Shown: positions 8,941-18,036 of the stretch, in pieces
Layout of the letters: each line of letters opens with the position of its first letter
Position numbering within the stretch: position 1 is the first letter of the stretch
Assembly (NCBI GenBank): GCA_016710965.1
Contig: JADJTW010000032.1
Coordinates: 186,001 to 250,000, forward strand
DNA from: Flavobacteriales bacterium
GTDB lineage: Bacteria; Bacteroidota; Bacteroidia; Flavobacteriales_F; PHOS-HE28
DNA length: 64,000 nt
Reading direction: 5' to 3'
Position numbers and translations under genes: made by a program
The notes under the pieces: generated by a model
Seen by the model: only the letters and a program-made list of their open reading frames with translations
The model's database searches: none
Told to the model about the DNA's origin: nothing

Positions 8941-9797
8941 GGTTTCTGTTGGGCTTCTTCCAGTTCGGCGGTCAGGTCTTTGTGCAGGCGCTTGGCGTCC
9001 TCCAATTCAACGCCCTGCGGGTAAGCGTCGGCGAAATTACGGTAAGAGCGGATAGCTTCCTGCAGCCGTTCCACCTTGCGGTTCTCCACGCTGTTCATGG
9101 CTAGGGCATAGTCGGCGCGTAGCACCCTCATCATGGCGTCCTCCCGGAAGCGGCTGTTGGGGTATTGCCGCAGGAACTCCCTGAAGGCCACGCCTGCACC
9201 CTGGTAGTTGCGCATGTGGTAGTACTGCTCGGCGCCATGGTAGGCTTTCACCTCCAATTTCAGCCTCAACTGATCGATAAGGCTGTTGCAGCTGTCCTTG
9301 AGCGAAGTGGCCGGGTAGCGCACCATGAAGAGTTGCAGTTCGTTCAGCGCTGTCCGCGTGTCGGCCTGGTCCAGCTCGTAATTGGGCGAGTTCTTGAAGT
9401 AGCAGAAGGCGTTCAGGAAGGCGCACTCTTCGGTGTATCGGCTGCTGGGGAAGGTCTTCACGAAATTCTCGAAGTAGTAAGCCGCCATCGTGTAGTCCTT
9501 CATGAGGAAATAGGACTTGGCCCGCAGATAGGCCCACCGCTCGCAATCGGCATCGGCGCGGCGCAGGATGATCAGTTCTTCGAGCAGCGGTATGGCCCGG
9601 TCGTACTTGGCCTTGTGGAAGAGGGTATCGGCCACGGCCATCTTGAATTCGACGCTATCGCTCTTCAGCGCCCGGTTGAAGTCTGAGCAGGAAGCCAGAC
9701 CGCCTGCACTGAAGACCGCGACCAGCAGCCACAGGGCGCCAGCGGCGCAAGCGCAGAGAACCGGACGAAGCAGGGGAGGACGGGAACCGGGGGTCAT
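8937..9797 (-). CDS. bamD: Outer membrane protein assembly factor BamD
   Basis: A TPR lipoprotein of the BAM complex, which inserts beta-barrel proteins into the outer membrane. The start was chosen at the ATG giving a signal ending in the lipobox GGLASC, which makes a 286-residue protein. Tandem TPR-like helices follow, with family motifs such as YDRAIPLLEELI and FVKTFPSSRYTEECAF. The much longer open frame upstream antisense to the next gene is spurious. It heads the operon bamD-rpoZ-coaBC-DUF4835-recN. Confidence 0.93.
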   Translation of the reverse strand: MTPGSRPPLLRPVLCACAAGALWLLVAVFSAGGLASCSDFNRALKSDSVEFKMAVADTLFHKAKYDRAIPLLEELIILRRADADCERWAYLRAKSYFLMKDYTMAAYYFENFVKTFPSSRYTEECAFLNAFCYFKNSPNYELDQADTRTALNELQLFMVRYPATSLKDSCNSLIDQLRLKLEVKAYHGAEQYYHMRNYQGAGVAFREFLRQYPNSRFREDAMMRVLRADYALAMNSVENRKVERLQEAIRSYRNFADAYPQGVELEDAKRLHKDLTAELEEAQQKP

Positions 9798-9810
9798 CCT
9801 TTCGGGGCGG

Positions 9811-9818
9811 CGAATATA
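9811..9818 (-). promoter_or_regulatory. Putative -7 element of the bamD operon
   Basis: TATATTCG on the minus strand, one base off TAnnTTTG, 13 bases before the bamD start codon. Confidence 0.4.
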
Positions 9819-9889
9819 GCCGGACGGCCTGAGCGCCAGCCTTGTTCGTATCCAACGTTGGCAAGCCTTAACGGGTATGTGAGCACTTC

Positions 9890-9897
9890 TACCTTTG
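9890..9897 (+). promoter_or_regulatory. Bacteroidota -7 promoter element
   Basis: TACCTTTG matches TAnnTTTG exactly and lies 32 bases before the ATG of the oxoamine synthase gene. No convincing -33 TTG is seen at standard spacing. Confidence 0.55.
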
Positions 9898-9929
9898 GCC
9901 GCGGTACCAAACCGTCCACCCCACCACCC

Positions 9930-11174
9930 ATGAACGATATCTTCGATAAGCTCCGCAAGGACCTGGGCCACATCGGTCGTCACGCCAAGAGCAGCCACGG
10001 TTACTTCAGCTTCCCCAAATTGGAGGGTGAATTGGGCGCCCACATGACCTTCAGGGGCAAGCCAGTGCTGGTGTGGAGCTTGAACAATTACCTGGGTCTG
10101 GCCAATCACCCCGAAGTGCGCGCCATCGACGCTCAAGCAGCGAAGGATTGGGGCATGGCCTATCCGATGGGCGCTCGGATGATGAGCGGACAGACCAAGT
10201 ACCACGAGCAATTGGAGAACGAGCTGAGCGCCTTCATGGGCAAAGAGGACACCTTCCTGCTCAACTACGGTTACCAGGGCTGCATGAGCGCCATTGAGGC
10301 ACTGCTCAGCCGCCATGATGTACTGGTGTACGACAGCGAATGCCATGCCTGCATGATCGATGGTGCGCGCTTGCACATGGGCAAGCGCTTCGTGTTCCAG
10401 CATAACGATATGGCCAGCTTGGACAAGCAATTGGAGAATGCAGCCAAGCTCACTAAGGAGACCGGCGGTGGCATCATGGTGATGACCGAGGGCGTCTTCG
10501 GCATGGCGGGCGACCAGGGAAAGCTGAAGGAGATCGTGGAACGGAAGGCGAAGTACAACTTCCGCCTGTTCGTGGATGATGCCCATGGTTTCGGCATGAT
10601 GGGCAGAGAGGGTCGTGGTACCGCCGACGCGCAAGGCGTGCAGGATGGCGTGGATGTCTACTTCGGCACCTTCGCCAAGGCCATGGCCAGCATCGGAGCA
10701 TTCGTGAGCGGCCCCGAGGACGTGATGATGTACCTGCGTTACAACATGCGCAGCCAAACCTTCGCCAAGAGCCTGCCCATGCCCGTGGTCATCGGAGCGC
10801 TCAAGCGCCTGGACATGATTCGCACGCAGCCGGAATTGAGCGAGAAGCTATGGACCATCACCAGGGCATTGCAGAACGGACTGCGCGAGGCCGGTCTCGA
10901 CATCGGCGTAACCAACACCTGCGTCACCCCCGTGATGATGCATGGCAGCATCCCCGAGGCGACGAACGTGGTGATAGACCTGCGCGAGAACCACGGCATC
11001 TTCTGCAGCATCGTTGTGTATCCGGTCGTGCCCAAGGACACCATCCTGCTCCGTCTCATTCCCACTGCGGCGCATAGCATAGAGGATGTGCAGCGGACCA
11101 TCAACAGCTTCAAGGATGTGAAGAAGAAGCTGGAAGCTGGTGCGTACCGGGCCGAGAAAGTGGCGACGGTATAG
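9930..11174 (+). CDS. Alpha-oxoamine synthase family PLP enzyme (KBL / serine palmitoyltransferase-like)
   Basis: A fold-type I PLP enzyme that condenses an amino acid with an acyl-CoA and releases CO2. Seen are LNNYLGL, GTGxxG replaced by PMGARMMSGQ, the PLP-ring aspartate in VDDAHGFGM and the Schiff-base lysine in GTFAKAMASIGAFVSG. The 414-residue length fits serine palmitoyltransferase or 2-amino-3-ketobutyrate CoA ligase. Similar Bacteroidota proteins make sphingolipid precursors, so serine palmitoyltransferase is a reasonable guess, but the acyl substrate cannot be read from the sequence. The ATG start follows a good -7 element; an upstream in-frame TTG extension was rejected because it spans that promoter. 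Confidence 0.9.
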   Translation: MNDIFDKLRKDLGHIGRHAKSSHGYFSFPKLEGELGAHMTFRGKPVLVWSLNNYLGLANHPEVRAIDAQAAKDWGMAYPMGARMMSGQTKYHEQLENELSAFMGKEDTFLLNYGYQGCMSAIEALLSRHDVLVYDSECHACMIDGARLHMGKRFVFQHNDMASLDKQLENAAKLTKETGGGIMVMTEGVFGMAGDQGKLKEIVERKAKYNFRLFVDDAHGFGMMGREGRGTADAQGVQDGVDVYFGTFAKAMASIGAFVSGPEDVMMYLRYNMRSQTFAKSLPMPVVIGALKRLDMIRTQPELSEKLWTITRALQNGLREAGLDIGVTNTCVTPVMMHGSIPEATNVVIDLRENHGIFCSIVVYPVVPKDTILLRLIPTAAHSIEDVQRTINSFKDVKKKLEAGAYRAEKVATV

Positions 11175-11180
11175 CAAGGC

Positions 11181-11705
11181 ATGCGCATTGCTGTATTCTG
11201 CGGCGCCAGCATCGGCCGTGATCCGCACATCGTGGCGGCCGCTCAAGAACTAGGCAGGACCATTGCACAACGCGGGCATGGCGTGGTGTACGGCGGTGGT
11301 CGTGTAGGACTGATGGGCGTGGTGGCAGAAGCTGCTCTGCAGGCCGGTGGCGAAGTGATCGGGGTGATCCCTGGCTTCATGGTTTCCAAGGAACTGGCCC
11401 ACACCGGTCTCACCGACCTCGTCATCGTTCGCGATATGCACGAACGGAAGATGCGGATGCATGAGCTGAGCCAGGCCGTGATCGCATTGCCCGGAGGCTT
11501 CGGTACCATGGACGAACTGTTCGAACTGCTCACCTGGAGGCAATTGGGCCTGCACAACAAGCCCATGGGCCTGGTCAATGTGAACGGATTCTATACACCC
11601 CTGCTCGAACAGGCCGCCCGCATGGAACGCGATGGATTCCTGCACGGACGAACACGGCTGCTTTCGGGATCGGACGTAACCAGCGTGCTGGAGCAATTGC
11701 TCTGA
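11181..11705 (+). CDS. LOG family protein (nucleoside 5'-monophosphate phosphoribohydrolase-like)
   Basis: A Rossmann-fold protein of 174 residues of the TIGR00730/LOG family, which hydrolyses the N-glycosidic bond of cytokinin nucleotides or AMP. Diagnostic motifs are VFCGASIG at the N-terminus, VYGGGRVGLMG, and PGGFGTMDELFE, the phosphoribohydrolase signature. The start codon is six bases after the preceding stop, so the two genes are probably co-transcribed. Confidence 0.92.
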   Translation: MRIAVFCGASIGRDPHIVAAAQELGRTIAQRGHGVVYGGGRVGLMGVVAEAALQAGGEVIGVIPGFMVSKELAHTGLTDLVIVRDMHERKMRMHELSQAVIALPGGFGTMDELFELLTWRQLGLHNKPMGLVNVNGFYTPLLEQAARMERDGFLHGRTRLLSGSDVTSVLEQLL

Positions 11706-11820
11706 CCTGGATTCCGTGGGGAGCAGCTCGTCTCGGCAGCGCGCCTCTCTTGCAACTTGGTCTATCTTTCTTTTACATTCGACCGGTCAAAACGATTATC
11801 CACCGAGAAATCCACCAACC

Positions 11821-12591
11821 ATGAAGAAGCTTGTGATGGGTATTTCGCTTTTAGTGAGCGCCGCCTCACTTCACGCACAGGATGCCGTCGGCGTTGCGGC
11901 GCAACTATTCAGTCCTCGTCGGATCATCAAGACAAACCTCGCTGGCTATGCGCTCTTGGTCGTGAACGCCAACTACGAGCAGAAAGTGGGCTTGAAGACG
12001 AGTGTCGGCTTGCTGGGCGGGTACAAGCTTCCGAGCGTGATCAAGGTGGAGGCCATCGGTGAAATGGACGGAGAGAACCAGACCTATGCCGGGGAGGTTG
12101 AGCCACAAGGCCTATTCATCAATCCCTACTTCCGGTTCTATCCGAACAAAACGTTCCATGGCTTCTACGTCGAAGCTTTCGCACGCTATTACGATTACAC
12201 CTTCCTGGTGCCATACGACTATGACAAGAACGGAAGCATCATCCATGCGAATCTCGATGGCAAGGCCAGTGGCATGGGCGGTGGGTTGGCTCTCGGTGTC
12301 CAGATCGAACTGGGCCCGCGGGTGTACCTGGACATCAATGCTGGCTACGGCATGGGCTCTGGTGACGTCCACCTCGATACCAACGATCCCAACCTGGATG
12401 CTGCGGACTACCAAAGCATAAAGCGCAACATCGAACAGCACGCAGAGGATGCCGACGTGAAGATCTTCGTTCTGGACAACGTGCTTTCCGGCGTGGAAGC
12501 GGGTGCGAACAGCACTTCCGCATGGGCCGATATCGACGGAGGTTCCTTCCCGATCCTTCGTGGTGGCATAGCGATCGGCTTCGCGTTCTGA
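11821..12591 (+). CDS. Predicted outer-membrane beta-barrel protein, DUF3575-like
   Basis: A 256-residue protein with a signal peptide ending in LHAQ. The mature part alternates hydrophobic and aromatic residues typical of beta-barrels (GLFINPYFRFYPNKTFHGFY, YVEAFARYYDYTF) and ends in a phenylalanine (GIAIGFAF), the usual outer-membrane C-terminal signature. The N-terminal part (RIIKTNLAGYALLVVNANYE) is like DUF3575 proteins. The ATG was chosen for the signal peptide; a longer upstream frame lacks support. Function unknown. Confidence 0.8.
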   Translation: MKKLVMGISLLVSAASLHAQDAVGVAAQLFSPRRIIKTNLAGYALLVVNANYEQKVGLKTSVGLLGGYKLPSVIKVEAIGEMDGENQTYAGEVEPQGLFINPYFRFYPNKTFHGFYVEAFARYYDYTFLVPYDYDKNGSIIHANLDGKASGMGGGLALGVQIELGPRVYLDINAGYGMGSGDVHLDTNDPNLDAADYQSIKRNIEQHAEDADVKIFVLDNVLSGVEAGANSTSAWADIDGGSFPILRGGIAIGFAF

Positions 12592-12626
12592 GCACGCCCC
12601 GGCTAGGTTAGAATGGCATTCAAGTT

Positions 12627-12670
12627 GGAGGCCATCGACAAGCGCGATCCTGCGCAAGTCGATGGCCTCC
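12627..12670. repeat. Perfect 13-bp inverted repeat upstream of the TPR/caspase-like gene
   Basis: GGAGGCCATCGAC pairs perfectly with GTCGATGGCCTCC across an 18-base centre that contains a further GCGC/GCGC pairing. There is no T tract, and the right arm directly abuts a TAnnTTTG promoter element. It could be an operator or a terminator of the upstream gene. Confidence 0.6.
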
Positions 12671-12678
12671 TACATTTG
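12671..12678 (+). promoter_or_regulatory. Bacteroidota -7 promoter element
   Basis: TACATTTG matches TAnnTTTG exactly. It begins at the base after the inverted repeat and ends 10 bases before the ATG, so the 5' untranslated leader would be only a few bases. Confidence 0.5.
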
Positions 12679-12688
12679 GGAACCTCCG

Positions 12689-14866
12689 ATGCAGCTTCTC
12701 CGGCACCTCCGCTCCTTCGTTTTACCGACGCTCTTCGCCTTCGCCTTCTGCATGCCTGGTGCAGCGCAATCGGGCAAGGCCTTCTTCAAGGAAGGTGAGC
12801 GCCTGCGCGCCGAGCAGCAATTCGACGCGGCCATCGAGAAGTACAATTTCGCCATTCGTACCGAGCCCGGACTGGTGAAAGCATGGCAGGCGCGCGCCGA
12901 TGTCTACGGACTGCTGGGGAAGCAGGCCGCGCGCGCGCGCGATCTGGGCAAGGTGGCCGAGCTGGACCCTTCCGAGTCGGCCTACGCAACAGCCGCAGCC
13001 GAGGCTTTCATGGATCTGGACAGTGCCGCACGTGCGCTCCACTATTGCAACATGGCCTTGCTGGTAGCACCCAAGGACCAGAAGGCGCTCATGGCACGGG
13101 CGCGTGCATGCATGAAGCTGGGCGACCTGGACTGTGCGGTGAAGAGCAGCGACGCCGCCCTTTCGATCAAGGGCACCACCGATACCTACTACCTGCATGG
13201 GTTGGTGCGCACCGCAACCATGGATTACACCACGGCCGAATCCGATCTGGACAAGGTGATCGAGTGGAACTATTTATATGAACCGGCCTATGTGGCCGTA
13301 AGCGAAGTGCAGCTCTTCCTATACGAGAAGTACAGTGGAAGCACCATGAAGGCGCGCACATTGGAAAAGGCCATTGAGCGTTGCACGCGCGCCCTGGAAC
13401 TGAACCCGCAGAGCACCGATGCGCTCTTCACACGAAGCCGGGCCTACGGCGCCCAGAAGGAATACGCCAAGGCCATCGACGACATCAGCCGCTGCATGGC
13501 GTTGGGCAGGACGGATCGTGCGGTGTACGTGCAGCGCGCGCTTTACTATAAGGGCTTTGGGCAACACCAGAACGCGATCAACGACCTCAATCATGTGGTG
13601 CTCGCGGACGGCAAGGATACCGAGGCCTTGCGCCTTCGAGCAGAATGCCGCGAGGCGAACCTGGACCTCGAGGGCGCATTGAAGGACCTGGAGACCGTGC
13701 AGAAGGCCCTCGAAGCCGAGAATGCTCTGACCGCGGAAGACCGCAGGGGTATCGAAGCCTCCCGCGCACGCATCGCGCAGCAGGTCTTCGAGATGAACCG
13801 CGAAAGCGATCCTCCTTCCATCACCGTCATCGAACCGTTCCGTTTGGGCGATGTGGCGCAAGTGTCCGGTTCCATCGCTTTCGTGAAGGTGAGCGGCCAC
13901 GTGCGGGATAAGAGCTTGCTCAAGAGCATTTCGGTGAACGGAAAGGCGGCCGACTTCACGATGGATGAGAAGGATCCGGAATTCGTGGTGAGCGTACCAT
14001 TAGGGGCGGACATCACGGAGCTTGTTGTTCAGGCCATTGATGTTTACGAGAACTTCAGCAGCGAGGTGTTGAGGGTGGAGCGCAGCGAAGGCATTGCTCC
14101 GGTGATCACAGTGCTCTCACCGCAACCCACAGCCGAGCGGCAACTGACCTTGGATGCGGGAAAGACCGATGTCTTCGTGGAAGGCAAAGTCACCGACGCC
14201 AGCTTGATCCGCGCCATCTCGGTGAACGGCGTGAATGCGAGCTATGCCTCGGACCTCAAGGATCCCGAGTTCAGTATCAAGGTGGACCTCAAGGGCAAAG
14301 ACCAATTCACCGTGCGTGCCGAGGACCAGTTCGGCAATGCTTCGGAACTTGTCTACACCGTGACGCGTAAGGCGGAACCCGTGGCGGTCGTGAAACCCCC
14401 GCCCGATCCCAATGCACCAACGCCCACGCGTACGGGCACGACTGGTACCACATGGGTCATTTACATCGAGAACACGAACTACAGGAATTTTCCTGCCGCC
14501 CAGTCCTCGTCATCGGAGGTCGCCAAGCTGCAAAAGAGCTTCGAGAGCTACGTGGTGCAGCGCACCATCAATAAGAAGAACCTGACCAAGGAACAATTGG
14601 AACGCTTCTTCAATGTCGAACTGCGCGATCTCGTTCGCACGAACAAGGTCAACACCATCCTGGTGGGCTATGTCGGGCTCGGGCGCAGTGCTGGCGGCCG
14701 CGCCTATTGGATACCTGTGGATGGCAAGAAGGACGACATCTACAGTTACTACAACTACGGATCGCTCAAGAGCCTGTTGGAGAACTACAGCGAGAGCGTC
14801 TCCAATACGCTCGTGGTGAGCAAAGCAGCCGGCACCGACCCGAGCTTTTACGAGCTGACGCGCTGA
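12689..14866 (+). CDS. Secreted TPR protein with Ig-like domains and a degenerate caspase domain
   Basis: A 725-residue protein with a signal peptide (FAFCMPGAAQ). Residues ~25-370 are TPR helices (KGFGQHQNAINDLNHV and similar). Two beta domains follow, each with a SVNG turn (ISVNGKAADF, ISVNGVNASY). The last ~140 residues have the fold of peptidase family C14: WVIYIENTNYRNFP, KSFESY, and YWIPVDGKKDD. The catalytic positions have changed. The GHG of active homologues is GLG (VGYVGLGRSAGG), and the SDAC segment is SKAAG (LVVSKAAGTDPSF). It should therefore be proteolytically dead and might act as a scaffold or binding protein. Confidence 0.82.
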   Translation: MQLLRHLRSFVLPTLFAFAFCMPGAAQSGKAFFKEGERLRAEQQFDAAIEKYNFAIRTEPGLVKAWQARADVYGLLGKQAARARDLGKVAELDPSESAYATAAAEAFMDLDSAARALHYCNMALLVAPKDQKALMARARACMKLGDLDCAVKSSDAALSIKGTTDTYYLHGLVRTATMDYTTAESDLDKVIEWNYLYEPAYVAVSEVQLFLYEKYSGSTMKARTLEKAIERCTRALELNPQSTDALFTRSRAYGAQKEYAKAIDDISRCMALGRTDRAVYVQRALYYKGFGQHQNAINDLNHVVLADGKDTEALRLRAECREANLDLEGALKDLETVQKALEAENALTAEDRRGIEASRARIAQQVFEMNRESDPPSITVIEPFRLGDVAQVSGSIAFVKVSGHVRDKSLLKSISVNGKAADFTMDEKDPEFVVSVPLGADITELVVQAIDVYENFSSEVLRVERSEGIAPVITVLSPQPTAERQLTLDAGKTDVFVEGKVTDASLIRAISVNGVNASYASDLKDPEFSIKVDLKGKDQFTVRAEDQFGNASELVYTVTRKAEPVAVVKPPPDPNAPTPTRTGTTGTTWVIYIENTNYRNFPAAQSSSSEVAKLQKSFESYVVQRTINKKNLTKEQLERFFNVELRDLVRTNKVNTILVGYVGLGRSAGGRAYWIPVDGKKDDIYSYYNYGSLKSLLENYSESVSNTLVVSKAAGTDPSFYELTR

Positions 14867-14914
14867 TCTTCGCCGGTCGGGTGCGGTCGCATACCTTGGG
14901 CGCACTTCTGCGGT

Positions 14915-15763
14915 ATGCGCTACCTATCACCGTTCCTCCTTGCTTTACTGGTCCTGAACGCCAGTGCCCAGCGTTACTATTTCGAGAATGTCTCGGTGGC
15001 TAGTGGTCTGCCTGCATCAAAGGTGTATGCAGTCGTACAGGACAGCACAGGCCTGGTCTGGCTCGGTACGGAATCGGGCTTGGCGAGCTTCGATGGCTTG
15101 GTGGTCACTTCGTTCGGCACCAATGACGGAATGGCTCCCGGGGGTGTACGCAGCCTTTTCATCGACGGCCAGAAGCGGCTTTGGTGCGGGCATCTCGGTG
15201 GAGGCATCAGCGTGAGCCAGGGTCGGCATTTCCGCGCGATCGTGCCGTCCGACGGAGCGCTCACCGCTGACGTGGCCTCCATTTCGCAAGATGCAGGCGG
15301 CGCTATCTGGATCGGCACTTTCGGCATGGGGGCGCTCAGGGTGAAAGAGCTTCCCGCCGAGGGAGCCTTGCAGGTCGAGCGGTATATGGAAGCTGGTGGT
15401 CCCGGTGAACGCATCACCAGCATCGTGCGCCGCAAGAACGGGGACATGGTCTTCTTGGAAGCGGGTTCGGGGCTGCATCTCTGGAACGCATCGAAGCAGC
15501 ACTTCGAGGATTTTCCGGAAAGCGCCCTTGCCAACCAGCAGGGCATAACTTCCTACTTCGAGAGCTCCGATGGCTCCTTCTGGGTGGGGACCCAGCAACA
15601 TGGCGCCATCCGCTTCGATCCGCGAACGAAGCGAAGCACCAGCTTCGATCTGCCCACCGGCATGCCCAGCAGTTTCGTTTATGCTTTCGGGGAGGACGAA
15701 CTCGGACATGTATGGATCGGCACTGGGACGCAGGCATCGTGCGCGTCGACAAGGATGGGCTGA
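14915..15763 (+). CDS. N-terminal part of a propeller/adenylate cyclase, ended by a frameshift
   Basis: It starts with a signal peptide (SPFLLALLVLNASAQ) and continues with two-component-regulator propeller repeats (SGLPASKVYAVVQDSTGLVW, GHVWIGT). The frame breaks off after VWIGT, with a short run of unrelated residues before the stop. The expected continuation (WDAGIVRVDKDG) is read in the next frame from about position 15724. One missing base there therefore splits a gene of about 1,040 codons. It may be a sequencing error or a real mutation. Confidence 0.7.
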   Translation: MRYLSPFLLALLVLNASAQRYYFENVSVASGLPASKVYAVVQDSTGLVWLGTESGLASFDGLVVTSFGTNDGMAPGGVRSLFIDGQKRLWCGHLGGGISVSQGRHFRAIVPSDGALTADVASISQDAGGAIWIGTFGMGALRVKELPAEGALQVERYMEAGGPGERITSIVRRKNGDMVFLEAGSGLHLWNASKQHFEDFPESALANQQGITSYFESSDGSFWVGTQQHGAIRFDPRTKRSTSFDLPTGMPSSFVYAFGEDELGHVWIGTGTQASCASTRMG

Positions 15764-18036
15764 AGCTCTTCAACAAGTCGACCGGACTCAACAGTCAGAC
15801 GATCCGCGCGTTCGCACAGGACCGTGAAGGCAATCTGCTCATCGCCACCAACGACGAAGGCTCGGAGATCTTCAAGGGCGATCGCTTCCGCTCGTTCTCG
15901 GATGATGATGGCCTTGTGGAACGCCATGTATGGGCCGTGACCGAATCAGCGGATGGACGCATGTGGTTCGGCACGAATGGCGGCATCACCATCCTGGACC
16001 CTTCGGCGAGCGGGCCGATGAGCGTGCAGAAGCTCACCGTACAGAACGGCGACCTAACCAGCAACAGTGTGCGAGCCTTGTTGAACGACGGTTCAGGAAG
16101 GATCTGGATAGGAACGGAGAACGGGGGCTTGCTGGAGGCCAACACCAACGGCGGAAAGCCCGTTCCGCATTTTGAGCTCTCCGCATTGCTCGGCAACAAC
16201 AAGGTGACAGCGCTGGCCCGCTGCGCTTCCGGTGGAATCTATGTGGGCACGGTCGGTGGGTTGATCCGATTGGTTCCAGGCGGGGTGCCTACCGTATTCC
16301 GGACCTCGGAAGGGCTTGCTGGGAATGACGTCACCGCGCTGTTCAACGATTCCAAGGGCAACACATGGGTGGGCACTGCAAGTAGCGGAGTGAGCATCAT
16401 TGCCCCAGGCTCGAAGGACAAGGCCAGGCGAGTGGATGTCGGCCGGATCATCACACCATCGTCCTTCACCGAAGATGCCGATGGTCGCATCTGGGTGGGT
16501 ACCCAGAGCTTTGGGGTGCTCGTGATCAAGGACGGCAACGTGACCGCCACCTATGACGCTTCCAGCGGCCTTCTCTCCAACAATGTGCGTTCGCTCATTA
16601 CGGACGCCAACGGCCATATCTGGATCGGGACCAACCTGGGCCTGAACGAACGCAAGAAGGACGACAGCAGCTTTCTCGCCTACACGGGCCGCAGCGGCTT
16701 CACGGGCATCGAGGCCAATACTGGCGCGGCATGCCGGACACGCACCGGCGACCTCTGGTTCGGGACGGCCAACGGCGCGGACCATGTCGTGATCGATCAT
16801 GGCCAGGAGCATTCCGAAGTGCCGCTCATTGCCGTGCGCGTGTTGAAGGTGAACCTGGAGGAGCGCGACGCCATCGATGGAGTCGACCTTTCGCACACCG
16901 AACGTGATGTCCGCATCGAATTCGGCTGCGTGAGCCTGAGCGATCAAGGCGCGGTCCGCTACCAATTCATGCTCGATGGATTGGAGAAGGACTGGCAACC
17001 TGTGACTGCCGAGACCGATGCGCACTACCCTGGTCTTACGCCAGGGAATTATGTCTTTAGGGTGAAGGCACGCAACCGGTCCGGGATATGGAGCGAGCCG
17101 GTGCTCTACCACTTCACGGTACTGCCTCCCTGGTACAAGACCTGGTGGTTCTATGGCGTCATGGTTGCGCTGATCGGTGGCAGCATCTGGAGCTATGTGA
17201 AATTCCGGGAACGCCAGCTGCGCCTGCGCAATGTGGTACTAGAGCAGAAGGTGGAGGAACGCACCGCCGAGGTGGTGGCGCAGAGCAAGGAGATCGAAGG
17301 TCAGAAGGGCCGGATCGAGGACTTGCTGCTGAACATCCTCCCCAAGGAGATCAGCGAGGAGCTCAAGGAAAAGGGCAAGGCCACCGCACGCCGCCACGAG
17401 GAGGTAACGGTGATGTTCACCGATATGAAGGGCTTCACGCGCGTGGCGGAGAAGATGACACCGGAGGAACTGGTGAACGAACTGGACGATTGCTTCATCC
17501 ACTTCGATGACATCATCGGTCGCTTCGGACTGGAGAAGATCAAGACCATCGGCGATAGCTACATGTGCGCCGGTGGTGTGCCCACCAGCGATCCGCACCA
17601 CGCGCACAAATCAGTGCTGGCAGCGTTGGAGGTGCGCGAGCTCATGGCTCGGTGGAAGCGCGATCGCGAGGCGAAGGGCAAGGAGCCATGGGTGCTGCGC
17701 ATAGGCGTGCATACCGGCCCCGTGGTGGCTGGTGTCGTGGGCAAACGCAAGTTCGCCTACGACATCTGGGGCGATACCGTGAACACCGCCAGCCGCATGG
17801 AGAGCAGCGGCGAACCCGGTGAAGTGAACATCAGCGGCAGTACCTACCTCCTGGTGAAGGACTATTTCGAATGCGTTCACCGCGGGCAGGTGGAGGCGAA
17901 GAACAAGGGCCGCATCGATATGTACTTCGTCATGCGCATCAAGGCGGAGTTCAGTGCCAATGTGGAAGGCACAGAGCCTAACGCGCGCATGAAGGCGCTA
18001 TGCGGGATCGGTGAGCGCGCTGAGCAGCTCGCGTAG
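15712..18036 (+). CDS. Sensor propeller with class III adenylate cyclase domain (C-terminal part of frameshifted gene)
   Basis: It continues the upstream fragment: about ten propeller repeats (GxIWIGT), a Y_Y_Y-like domain (GLTPGNYVFRVKARN), one membrane helix (about 475-495), a coiled coil ending in LLLNILPKEI, and a class III cyclase domain. The metal aspartates (MFTDMKGFT and KTIGDSYM), the adenine-selecting Lys and Asp (EKIKTIGD and YDIWGDTVN) and the transition-state Asn/Arg (NTASRMES) are all present. It should be an active adenylate rather than guanylate cyclase driven by a periplasmic ligand. The first listed residues up to the frameshift are not native. The 3' end overlaps the convergent Nudix gene by 39 bases. 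Confidence 0.82.
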   Translation: MDRHWDAGIVRVDKDGLKLFNKSTGLNSQTIRAFAQDREGNLLIATNDEGSEIFKGDRFRSFSDDDGLVERHVWAVTESADGRMWFGTNGGITILDPSASGPMSVQKLTVQNGDLTSNSVRALLNDGSGRIWIGTENGGLLEANTNGGKPVPHFELSALLGNNKVTALARCASGGIYVGTVGGLIRLVPGGVPTVFRTSEGLAGNDVTALFNDSKGNTWVGTASSGVSIIAPGSKDKARRVDVGRIITPSSFTEDADGRIWVGTQSFGVLVIKDGNVTATYDASSGLLSNNVRSLITDANGHIWIGTNLGLNERKKDDSSFLAYTGRSGFTGIEANTGAACRTRTGDLWFGTANGADHVVIDHGQEHSEVPLIAVRVLKVNLEERDAIDGVDLSHTERDVRIEFGCVSLSDQGAVRYQFMLDGLEKDWQPVTAETDAHYPGLTPGNYVFRVKARNRSGIWSEPVLYHFTVLPPWYKTWWFYGVMVALIGGSIWSYVKFRERQLRLRNVVLEQKVEERTAEVVAQSKEIEGQKGRIEDLLLNILPKEISEELKEKGKATARRHEEVTVMFTDMKGFTRVAEKMTPEELVNELDDCFIHFDDIIGRFGLEKIKTIGDSYMCAGGVPTSDPHHAHKSVLAALEVRELMARWKRDREAKGKEPWVLRIGVHTGPVVAGVVGKRKFAYDIWGDTVNTASRMESSGEPGEVNISGSTYLLVKDYFECVHRGQVEAKNKGRIDMYFVMRIKAEFSANVEGTEPNARMKALCGIGERAEQLA

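Noticed and set aside
9798..10757. Upstream extension of the bamD frame
   Set aside because: It is antisense to the oxoamine synthase, and the lipoprotein signal marks the true start at 9797.
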